Below, piece by piece: positions 1 to 5,981 of a DNA stretch of 10,433 nucleotides. Origin of the DNA: an uncultured Robinsoniella sp. (GTDB lineage Bacteria > Bacillota > Clostridia > Lachnospirales > Lachnospiraceae). Made by a program: the position numbers and the translations under genes. Location of the stretch: the NCBI GenBank assembly GCA_900539655.1, contig UQCR01000167.1:1-10433 (forward strand). Direction: 5' to 3'. Position 1 is the first letter of the stretch. Every line of letters starts with the position of its first letter. A model generated the notes under the pieces. The model made no database searches. It was not told the origin of the DNA and saw only the letters and a program-made list of their open reading frames with translations.

Positions 1-126
1 TTCAACAAATTCATGGGAATGCTCCCCCAGCCGTTCTGAATTCTCAAAGGAATAATCCTCTGAGAAAATGGGCAGTGATGTGTAGTTGTGAATATAATTT
101 GTAGTTAATATATTTTCGTTTTCCAT
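1..126 (-). CDS. AraC-family regulator, N-terminal fragment (cut by window edge)
   Basis: Reading the minus strand from the ATG at 126-124 gives 42 uninterrupted codons that reach the edge in frame. The fragment ends in GEHSHEFVE. A His-x-His-x-Phe-x-Glu pattern of this kind is typical of the start of the cupin-like sensor domain in AraC-family regulators. The DNA-binding domain, which would be C-terminal, lies outside the window. The gene is divergent from the URO-D-family gene at 361, the usual layout for an AraC regulator and its target. No Shine-Dalgarno sequence precedes the ATG, and a good promoter sits so close that the transcript may be leaderless. The family call rests on a short motif and on context, so another cupin-containing protein is possible. 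Confidence 0.55.
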   Translation of the reverse strand, partial: MENENILTTNYIHNYTSLPIFSEDYSFENSERLGEHSHEFVE

Positions 127-132
127 AATTGA

Positions 133-161
133 ATTATACATATATTACCATAGAAAATCAA
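133..161 (-). promoter_or_regulatory. Sigma-A-type promoter of the AraC-like gene
   Basis: On the minus strand TTGATT (161-156) is followed by a 17-base spacer and a perfect TATAAT (138-133). The predicted transcription start falls at about 126-127, on or next to the A of the proposed ATG at 126. This is a strong match in both sequence and spacing. The -10 also lies in very AT-rich DNA, so some chance agreement is expected. Confidence 0.6.
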
Positions 162-196
162 TAGATATAAATAAAAGTTAATAGAAAAGGCATTAT

Positions 197-212
197 TTTA
201 CACAAATATATA
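197..212 (+). promoter_or_regulatory. 16-base element shared with the pucR promoter; likely promoter of the URO-D gene
   Basis: The sequence TTTACACAAATATATA occurs here and again, exactly, at 3054-3069 in the pucR promoter. In the pucR copy its end forms part of the -10 box. The equivalent hexamer here, TATACT at 209-214, is also a good -10, but nothing resembling a -35 lies 16-18 bases upstream. A -10 without a -35 would suit a promoter that needs an activator, and the divergent AraC-like regulator is the obvious candidate. That last step is inference. Confidence 0.4.
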
Positions 213-284
213 CTTCATGTACAAGCAATCCGGTCACTTCTTTTTTATAATAAAGTCAGATACTCATTCAAGTGAAGCGGGTAT

Positions 285-332
285 CGCGACAGCGTCAAAT
301 GGTACTGCAAGCGCGCCGTTTGGCCTGTCGTG
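285..332 (+). promoter_or_regulatory. Strong hairpin in the 5' leader of the URO-D gene
   Basis: Bases 285-302 pair with 316-332 to give a 17-bp stem broken only by one bulged C (293) and including three G-U pairs, closed by a 13-base loop (303-315). The element is clearly richer in GC than its surroundings. No T-run follows, so it is not an intrinsic terminator. It ends about 13 bases before the AAGGAG of the downstream gene, close enough to affect translation initiation or mRNA stability. I do not recognise it as a known riboswitch class. An inserted palindromic repeat is the main alternative. Confidence 0.6.
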
Positions 333-360
333 CAAGGAAATGAAAAAGGAGAAAAATAAT

Positions 361-1542
361 ATGACGGCTGCGGAACGTATGTTTAAAACATTGAATTTTG
401 AAAGAATGGAAGAGGGAGGGGCTTTTGCAGAAACCTTTTTTCCATGGGATTTAAGTGTGGACCGGTGGGTACATGAGGGACTCCCGGAGAAATTTACCTC
501 CTCGTATTTATATCCCAGGCCCAGGGAACGTTATATGAGGTATTTTAATGATCTGATGACAGAACACGTTTATGAATATGAGCAGTTTTTGGGGTATGAC
601 GGAGTAAAAAGAATGTCATTCTGCATTCCGTTTAAAGGATTCGACGAGAAGATTTTAGAAGAGAATGACGAGTATGTTCTGAAAATGGATGAAGATGGCT
701 GGGAGAGAGCTTATTATAAGACCCGTTCTCTGGTAAAAGAGATAAAGCCCGTAGTGGATGGAGAAGAGAGCTGGGAGCGGTTAAAAGAAAATACCTTGCG
801 GGAAATTGAAAAATACTGTACCGATGAAAATCTACAGCGTACATATGGCAAGTATAAAGAAGGGCACGAAAGGGGAGATTATTCCCTCAGGTTCCGTGCG
901 TCCGGATTTTTCTGGACTCCAAGGGAACTGCTTGGTGTGGAAGAACAGTTAATGGCATATTATGAAATGCCTGAATTACTTCATGAAATAAATGATTTTG
1001 TGCTGGAGATATATTTACGTTACTTTGATAAGATTTTTGATATCATTAAACCGGAAGTGGTTTTATTTCCTGAGGATTTAAGCGGAGCGAACGGGCCTAT
1101 GATATCACCTGCCATGTTTGATGAATTTGTAGGTTCCTATTATGAAAAGTTAATTCCGTTTTTGAAGAAAAAGGGAGTGAAAAACGTATTTGTGGATACA
1201 GACGGGGATTTCCGGCAATTAATTCCCAATTTCAGAAAAGCAGGTGTGGATGGATTTCTGCCAATGGATGTTAATGCGGGAATGGATATCGTGAAAGTAA
1301 GAGAGGAATTCCCTGACATAAAATTTATCGGGGCATACAATAAGTTAGTAATTGCTGATGGAGAAGAGGCAATCGACCGTGAGTTCCAGCGATTACTGCC
1401 GGTAATCCGCCAGGGTGGTTATGTGCCGGGAGCGGATCATCAGGTAGCTCCGTCAACTTCTTTTGAAAATTATACGTATTATATAAAGAGATTAAAGGAA
1501 GTAATGAAGCAGGCAGGGGCTGACAGCAAAAAATCTTCGTAA
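361..1542 (+). CDS. URO-D-superfamily protein, probably methyltransferase-like
   Basis: The product is 393 residues. The ATG at 361 was chosen because an AAGGAG lies about ten bases upstream and the protein then opens MTAAERM, as this family usually does; an in-frame ATG at 217 would add 48 low-complexity residues. The C-terminal half carries the family pattern of a TIM-barrel URO-D protein: VDTDGD at 278-283, GVDGFLPMD just after it, GAYNK at 324-328 (where UroD proteins have a GNLD-like motif) and GADHQVAP at 357-364, followed by FENY. The superfamily includes heme-pathway uroporphyrinogen decarboxylase and corrinoid-dependent methyltransferases such as MtaA and CmuA. The N-terminal Arg-rich substrate motif of true UroD is absent, and the His-x-Cys zinc motif of MtaA/CmuA is replaced by Asp-rich VDTDGD. 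It is probably cytoplasmic with an unknown substrate. Its only neighbour is the divergent AraC-like gene, so it is probably a single-gene unit. Confidence 0.85.
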   Translation: MTAAERMFKTLNFERMEEGGAFAETFFPWDLSVDRWVHEGLPEKFTSSYLYPRPRERYMRYFNDLMTEHVYEYEQFLGYDGVKRMSFCIPFKGFDEKILEENDEYVLKMDEDGWERAYYKTRSLVKEIKPVVDGEESWERLKENTLREIEKYCTDENLQRTYGKYKEGHERGDYSLRFRASGFFWTPRELLGVEEQLMAYYEMPELLHEINDFVLEIYLRYFDKIFDIIKPEVVLFPEDLSGANGPMISPAMFDEFVGSYYEKLIPFLKKKGVKNVFVDTDGDFRQLIPNFRKAGVDGFLPMDVNAGMDIVKVREEFPDIKFIGAYNKLVIADGEEAIDREFQRLLPVIRQGGYVPGADHQVAPSTSFENYTYYIKRLKEVMKQAGADSKKSS

Positions 1543-1612
1543 AACACGTGCTCCAGGGAATGGTTATAAATTGTTTTATGGGTACCTTTGCAATCAATTT
1601 AGAATAGAATAC

Positions 1613-1716
1613 TAATAAATGCAATAAATGCAATAAATGCAATAAATTCTATTAAATTCTAATAAATACTAATAAATGCTAATAAATGCTATAAACACTA
1701 ATAAATGCTAATAAAT
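1613..1716. repeat. AT-rich tandem repeat, 9-10 bp unit (TAATAAATGC type)
   Basis: About eleven degenerate copies of AATAAATGC or AATAAATGCT run head to tail. The first copies have a 9-bp period (1623-1640, perfect) and later ones a 10-bp period, with variants ending TTCT, TACT and CACT. The array fills most of the 215-base gap between the convergent URO-D and sugar-binding-protein genes, and its last unit forms the outer left arm of the hairpin at 1711-1755. Read on the minus strand it is a string of T-rich blocks directly after that hairpin. The slightly changing units suggest replication slippage followed by drift. Confidence 0.85.
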
Positions 1717-1755
1717 GCCGTCCTGCTGCAGATAACGCAGCAGGGCGGCGTTTAT
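1711..1755. terminator. Bidirectional intrinsic terminator between convergent genes
   Basis: Bases 1711-1729 pair with 1737-1755 over 19 positions with a 7-base loop. The core is GC-rich (GCCGTCCTGCTGC against GCAGCAGGGCGGC) and the outer five pairs are A-T, so a T-rich tract follows the GC stem on either strand. It starts 3 bases after the stop of the minus-strand binding-protein gene and lies about 170 bases after the URO-D stop. Two pairs are G-U wobbles on the plus strand and A-C mismatches on the minus strand, yet the position favours the minus-strand gene. Confidence 0.8.
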
Positions 1756-1757
1756 GT

Positions 1758-2801
1758 TCAATCTTTTTCATATACTTCTTCATGTGTAAAGTAATTGCTG
1801 TCGATTAATTTTTTATCCAGATTTTCTTTGGTAACAAGCTGTCCTGAAATTAAATTTGCCGGAATAATGTTGCTTTTATTGATTAAATTTGCGGGTACCG
1901 GATTATCGCTGCCGTTGTCTATTTCTGAATTTACCGATATCTTTTCTCCTTTGGCTAATTTACAGGCTTCTTCTACTGCCGTATTTGCCAAAAACTGTTC
2001 ATTCATGAATATTGTACAGGATTGTGTTCCGGCAACTATTCGCTGTGCAGCCTCCAGCTGAGCATCCATACCCGTGATAACTACTTTAGAAGTAATGCCC
2101 AGTTCTTTTATTACTTCTGCGCAGGCCCCGGCTATGCCGTCATTGGGGGCAAGAATAGCATCTATTTTGTTTTCATTCTGGGAAATGGCATCATGTACCA
2201 TAGTTTTTGCCTCATCGGGGCTCCAACCGGGAACACTGTCATCCAGAATGATGTTAATATCATCACGTATGGGATTAATATATTCCATAGCACCATCATA
2301 AATAAAGCTGGAAACGTATTTGTCTTCAGGCGGCCCGGATAATATGATATAGTTTCCCTCAGTCACCATTTCAGAAAGATATTGTCCAAGTGTCTGTCCA
2401 ATTTGCCTGCAATCGTATCCCACAAACAGATCAATAGGCTGCTGATCAACCAAGCCTGCATAATTGATTATTTTTACATTTTTCTTCTTTGCTAATTCGA
2501 TAACTTCTTCTATACCCTCTGTGTCTTTGGGGCGCATAATGAGGACATCTATACCGCTGTTAATAAGGGAAATACAGTCTTCCATCTGGGATTCCCCTTC
2601 TGAAATCTCACTAAGATGTACCTCGATTTTGGCACCAAGCTCTTCTGCCCGGTCTTCCATATATATTTTTTCCTGTGCCCATCTGGGGGCGCTGCCTACT
2701 CCTAAAGATACCCCGATTTTGGGAGTTTTGCCAAAACTGCATCCAAACAAACAAGTGGATAGCAGGGCTGTTAAAGTACAAATTAAAACAGCTTTCTTCA
2801 T
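1758..2801 (-). CDS. Sugar ABC transporter substrate-binding lipoprotein (xylose-binding type)
   Basis: The product is 347 residues. It begins with a lipoprotein signal: MKK, a hydrophobic stretch (4-19), and a lipobox L-F-G-C with the lipidated Cys at 21, so it should be anchored outside the membrane. The mature part starts TPKIGVSLGVG and continues with INSGIDVLIMRPKDTEGIEEVIELAKKKNVKIINYAGL, VGYD and ILAPNDGIAGACAEVIKELG, the order seen in type I periplasmic-binding proteins for sugars such as XylF and RbsB. The C-terminal KENLDKKLIDSNYFTHEEVY also resembles the xylose-binding group. Length is normal and the ORF is intact. The ribosome binding site is weak. No permease or ATPase gene adjoins it: upstream is the divergent pucR and downstream a terminator, so it must use a transporter encoded elsewhere or act in sensing. 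The actual sugar cannot be read from the sequence. Confidence 0.88.
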   Translation of the reverse strand: MKKAVLICTLTALLSTCLFGCSFGKTPKIGVSLGVGSAPRWAQEKIYMEDRAEELGAKIEVHLSEISEGESQMEDCISLINSGIDVLIMRPKDTEGIEEVIELAKKKNVKIINYAGLVDQQPIDLFVGYDCRQIGQTLGQYLSEMVTEGNYIILSGPPEDKYVSSFIYDGAMEYINPIRDDINIILDDSVPGWSPDEAKTMVHDAISQNENKIDAILAPNDGIAGACAEVIKELGITSKVVITGMDAQLEAAQRIVAGTQSCTIFMNEQFLANTAVEEACKLAKGEKISVNSEIDNGSDNPVPANLINKSNIIPANLISGQLVTKENLDKKLIDSNYFTHEEVYEKD

Positions 2802-2984
2802 AAATTATATCCATTGCATATGACAGGCGTACCTGCAATACTGCCACAAAATATACCGTGTGAAAGAATTACTGCGTGGCTTCCTTCCATTTCAAAATTT
2901 TCTTTCACTCTTCCTCTCAAAAATACTGCATACTCAAGAAAGGTTTTACTATAATCATCATCATATCATTCTGTTGATAAGCTG

Positions 2985-3020
2985 TAAAGTAAATTCCAAT
3001 TTGTTTTAAGCGTTACTTTA
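2985..3020. promoter_or_regulatory. Inverted repeat TAAAGTAA / TTACTTTA in the divergent intergenic region
   Basis: TAAAGTAA at 2985-2992 and its exact reverse complement at 3013-3020 are separated by 20 bases, upstream of the pucR promoter and between two divergent genes. The spacing could suit a dimeric regulator binding two half-sites. The arms are short and AT-rich, so chance is a real possibility. Apart from this and the promoter elements below, the 302-base gap (2802-3103) holds no convincing gene, and I could not place a good promoter for the minus-strand binding-protein gene in it. Confidence 0.3.
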
Positions 3021-3042
3021 AGTCCCTGCATTTATAAAGATA

Positions 3043-3071
3043 TTGTAAATCCATTTACACAAATATATAAT
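3043..3071 (+). promoter_or_regulatory. pucR-type gene promoter
   Basis: TTGTAA (3043-3048), a 17-base spacer and a perfect TATAAT (3066-3071) fit a sigma-A promoter. The start of transcription would be about 3078, leaving a short leader of roughly 25 bases that contains the GGAGGG ribosome binding site at 3091-3096. The spacer is largely occupied by the palindrome at 3044-3059. Confidence 0.65.
3044..3059. promoter_or_regulatory. Palindromic operator candidate TGTAAAT-CC-ATTTACA
   Basis: The two 7-base arms are perfect reverse complements around a CC centre. The site overlaps the -35 box and most of the spacer of the pucR promoter, a place where a bound dimer would block RNA polymerase. Autoregulation by the PucR-family protein itself is the simplest reading. 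The right arm runs into the 16-base element also found at 197-212. Confidence 0.55.
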
Positions 3072-3103
3072 GAGAGAAAAGCAGTTGGTTGGAGGGAATC
3101 ATA

Positions 3104-4723
3104 TTGAGTGTGACAATTAGGAATTTACTGCAGCTTCCGTCTCTGAATGGTGCTACGGTTGTGGCTGGAGAGAAGGGGCTCTGCAAGGTTGTGTCCAGTA
3201 TCTCAGTGTTAGAATATTTCGATCCCAGTGTCTTGCAGGATGCTCTCTTTCAAAATGATGAGTTTTATGGAAGTGAAATTGTAATTACGGGATTTATCAA
3301 TGTGAAAGATGATGTAAATGCCCAGTGCAATACAGTCAGGCGTTTGGCTGAAGGAGGCGAGGTCGGGCTGATTTTATTTTATGTGGGTATTTTTATGCCG
3401 GTTGTGGACCCAAGGCTGATCCGACTGGCAGATGAGTTGGATTTTACGCTGATTTGTATGCCTGAGAATCGTATCGATCTGCGGTACAGTGAAGTGATCC
3501 GAGAGGTAATGGAAACGATATTCAAGGATCAGATGGTGGCGACGTATCTGGTTAGTGAAATGCTGGAGCGGATTTCTCTGCTTCCGGACCATCAGCGCAG
3601 TATGGATACGGTTCTCAAGATGCTGAGGGACAGGCTGGCATGTTCCTTTGTTATTCTGGACAGCTGCCTGTCTGTGGTAAACATGGCAAACTGGCCCGCT
3701 TCGGGGGAGCCCCTGATACAGCGGATTTTAGAATTTTACCGGCAGAATCCACGTATGATTCCAAGAGAGCCTGGGGCAGTAACTCTGGATAAGCCTCTTT
3801 GTATCTGCTGCCGGGAGATCCGAAATGACGATGTGCTGCCAATGTTCCTCATAGGAATTAAGGAAAACGGAATGTTTTCCTCTGAAATTTTCAGCCAGGC
3901 ATCCGATGTGGTACAGCTGTTTGTAAATATGTGGAGCTCTAACCATGCCAACATTGGGACGGAAGAGCTGATAAAAGCGATACTCAATGATGAACCGATT
4001 AAAATGAACCGTCTGGCTAAGATATTAAAGGCTGATGTGGCTTCTATTCATCATATGATGCTGATATGGATTGATACAGAGGGTGATGGGAGAAAGGAAT
4101 TTAATGCCCGCATTTTTCACAAAGTAAGAGCATTTATCTCCTCAAATTTTGAAAATGGAATGACCGGCATTTACAATGATACGCTGGTGGCATTTACCGG
4201 AGAAGAAAAGGTGAAGCAGCCGTATGATACGATCGCAGGCAGTTTGGTGGAAGAGCTGGAAAAAGAAAATGATAAAGTACGTATTGTCAGCTGTCTGGGG
4301 CTGGAACATACCACAGCGGTACGGGATGCCTATGTATCCTGCATGGAAAATTTAAAATATACAGAAGCCATATTTCCCGTTAAAAAAGTAATATCCCTCC
4401 AGGAAATTAAATTTATCGGGGAGTGCCAGAAAATTGCAGCAGCAGGAGAAGAGCAGACGGGAAAGATCCTGTCAGTCCTGTCGCCTGTCATGGGCGAAGA
4501 AGAGCAGAACAAAGAATTGCGGCACACTCTGGAAACTTATATGCTGGATGCGAATATGAGTATTCAGAAAACAGCAGAGAAGATGTTTGTGCACAAAAAT
4601 ACCGTAAAATACCGGATTGCCAAATTAAATGAGAGACTTCATTATAAAGTCAGCAGAATGCCGGATGCTTTTGAACTATACAGGGCAGTGGCACTATTAA
4701 GGCTGCTGCATACAAAAAAATAA
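3104..4723 (+). CDS. PucR-family transcriptional regulator
   Basis: The product is 539 residues from a TTG start at 3104, chosen because GGAGGG sits seven bases upstream and the protein then begins MSVTIRNLLQLP, as PucR proteins do; a TTG at 3089 overlaps that site and is less likely. Domain order is normal: an N-terminal PucR ligand-sensing domain (about 8-125, with the GAxVVAGEKGL motif near the start), a middle GGDEF-like region (about 290-415), and a C-terminal PucR-type helix-turn-helix (about 474-535) with MSIQKTAEKMFVHKNTVKYR followed by IAKL. Members of this family usually activate catabolic genes for purines or other nitrogen-rich compounds in response to a metabolite. The next genes, a DUF917-hydantoinase pair 160 bases downstream on the same strand, are its likely targets. 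The binding-protein gene is divergent. The ligand cannot be predicted. Confidence 0.93.
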   Translation: MSVTIRNLLQLPSLNGATVVAGEKGLCKVVSSISVLEYFDPSVLQDALFQNDEFYGSEIVITGFINVKDDVNAQCNTVRRLAEGGEVGLILFYVGIFMPVVDPRLIRLADELDFTLICMPENRIDLRYSEVIREVMETIFKDQMVATYLVSEMLERISLLPDHQRSMDTVLKMLRDRLACSFVILDSCLSVVNMANWPASGEPLIQRILEFYRQNPRMIPREPGAVTLDKPLCICCREIRNDDVLPMFLIGIKENGMFSSEIFSQASDVVQLFVNMWSSNHANIGTEELIKAILNDEPIKMNRLAKILKADVASIHHMMLIWIDTEGDGRKEFNARIFHKVRAFISSNFENGMTGIYNDTLVAFTGEEKVKQPYDTIAGSLVEELEKENDKVRIVSCLGLEHTTAVRDAYVSCMENLKYTEAIFPVKKVISLQEIKFIGECQKIAAAGEEQTGKILSVLSPVMGEEEQNKELRHTLETYMLDANMSIQKTAEKMFVHKNTVKYRIAKLNERLHYKVSRMPDAFELYRAVALLRLLHTKK

Positions 4724-4783
4724 GGGTTGTCTGAAAGGACAAAAATACAGTGTGATCTTTAGCCGGAATTCTAATTACATTTC

Positions 4784-4812
4784 TTGCTTAAAGAGTTAAA
4801 ATTATATATTAT
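4784..4812 (+). promoter_or_regulatory. Possible promoter of the DUF917-hydantoinase operon
   Basis: TTGCTT (4784-4789), a 17-base spacer and TATTAT (4807-4812) give a modest promoter with a poor second half of the -35, as expected for an activator-dependent promoter. Transcription would start near 4819, just before the inverted repeat at 4821. Read-through from the pucR gene is the alternative way of expressing the operon. Confidence 0.4.
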
Positions 4813-4820
4813 GCAGGCGT

Positions 4821-4857
4821 TGCCAACGAAGAGATACGGTCGTTGGCATTCTTGTTT
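4821..4857 (+). terminator. Hairpin with T-rich tail in the DUF917 leader: attenuator, terminator or operator
   Basis: TGCCAACG (4821-4828) and CGTTGGCA (4841-4848) form a perfect 8-bp stem with a 12-base loop, followed by TTCTTGTTT. It could end the pucR transcript, attenuate the operon, or be an operator. A third segment, CGTTG at 4818-4822, can pair with CAACG at 4824-4828 on the DNA level, so the sequence is a nested set of half-sites. The T-run is interrupted, making efficient termination uncertain. Confidence 0.45.
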
Positions 4858-4886
4858 AAAAGGACAATGAAACGGAGGTATTGAAT

Positions 4887-5981
4887 GTGAGAAAAATAGG
4901 TTTACAGGAAATTGAAGATATTGCACTTGGGGCGGCTGTACTTGGCGCAGGCGGAGGAGGAGATCCCTACATAGGTAAACTGGTGGCAATGGGAGCGGTC
5001 AAGGAATGCGGTGAAGTTACCCTGCTGGATCCAGAAGAAATACCGGACGATGCATTAATTGTACCCATTGCTATGATGGGGGCACCGACGATTCTGAGTG
5101 AAAAAGGAATCGGTGGAAATGAATACAAAATATTATCGGATATGGTAACGCAGTTCTATGGTAAGAAAATATACGCGTTTATGCCAATTGAGGCAGGAGG
5201 GGTAAACAGTATGCTGCCCATTGCCGCAGCTGCCAGATTAGGGCTTCCTATGGTGGATGCAGATGGTATGGGGCGTGCTTTTCCGGAGCTTCAGATGGTT
5301 ACCTTTACAATCGGTGGAATGAGTGCATCGCCAATGGCGTTAACAGATGAAAAAGGAAACAGTGTTATTTTCAATACCGTCACTAATAAATGGACGGAAG
5401 AATTAGCCCGTGCGGTAACCATGAGTTGTGGGGGATCTGTGTCGGTGGCGCTGTATTGCATGGATGGGGCATCTCTTAAAAAATATGCTGTTAAAAATAT
5501 CGTTACCCGCAGCCAGAAGCTGGGAGAGGCAATCCGTACAGTAAAGGACTGCAAGGAAGGAACGCCGGAAGAAAACTTTCTCAGGTTTACAGAGGGATTT
5601 AAGCTGTTCAAGGGCAAGATTACCGATGTTCTGAGGGAGACCAGAGGGGCATTTAACTTTGGTAAAGTCATGCTGGAAGGGATTAATGAATATAAAGGAA
5701 AGCAGGCATTTATTGAATTTCAGAATGAAAATCTTACAGCGGCAGTAGATGGCAGAATACTTGCTACCACACCGGATCTGATCTGCCTGGTGGATACGGA
5801 AACTTTCCATCCGGTTACGACAGATGCACTGAAGTACGGCAAACGTGTCCTTGTTCTGGGGCTGAAATGCTTTGAAATGTGGCGTACGGCAGAGGGGCTG
5901 GACTTAGTGGGTCCCGGATATTTCGGATGTGAAACGGATTATATTCCGATTGAAGAACGCGTAAAAGGAGGGGATTTATAA
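4887..5981 (+). CDS. DUF917 protein, S-methyl-thiohydantoin-desulfurase-like
   Basis: The product is 364 residues. GTG at 4887 was preferred over TTG at 4881 because GGAGG at 4874-4878 is eight bases from the GTG but only two from the TTG, and MRKIGLQEIEDIALGAAVLG is the normal family opening. Seen directly: a Gly-rich loop LGAGGGGDPY (19-28), MPIEAGGVN (99-107) and DADGMGRAFPE (124-134), all typical of DUF917 (Pfam PF06032). Pfam now ties this family to S-methyl-thiohydantoin desulfurase, an enzyme acting on a cyclic thio-amide; that name comes from one characterised branch and may not apply here. Length is normal for the family and there is no signal peptide, so it should be cytoplasmic. 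Its stop overlaps the ATG of the hydantoinase-like gene by one base (TAATG), which suggests the two proteins are made together and may act on the same compound. Confidence 0.88.
   Translation: MRKIGLQEIEDIALGAAVLGAGGGGDPYIGKLVAMGAVKECGEVTLLDPEEIPDDALIVPIAMMGAPTILSEKGIGGNEYKILSDMVTQFYGKKIYAFMPIEAGGVNSMLPIAAAARLGLPMVDADGMGRAFPELQMVTFTIGGMSASPMALTDEKGNSVIFNTVTNKWTEELARAVTMSCGGSVSVALYCMDGASLKKYAVKNIVTRSQKLGEAIRTVKDCKEGTPEENFLRFTEGFKLFKGKITDVLRETRGAFNFGKVMLEGINEYKGKQAFIEFQNENLTAAVDGRILATTPDLICLVDTETFHPVTTDALKYGKRVLVLGLKCFEMWRTAEGLDLVGPGYFGCETDYIPIEERVKGGDL

Noticed and set aside
217..345. Cobalamin riboswitch in the URO-D leader
   Set aside because: Plausible for a corrinoid-linked enzyme, but the conserved B12-box bases are absent and the leader is too short.
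217..360. In-frame ATG at 217 that would extend the URO-D protein by 48 residues
   Set aside because: It has no ribosome binding site, would run through the strong hairpin, and the extra residues do not resemble the family; the ATG at 361 has a well-placed AAGGAG.
5291..5671. Minus-strand open frame of 126 codons inside the DUF917 gene
   Set aside because: It lies wholly antisense to a clear family gene, lacks a ribosome binding site, and its product looks like no known protein.
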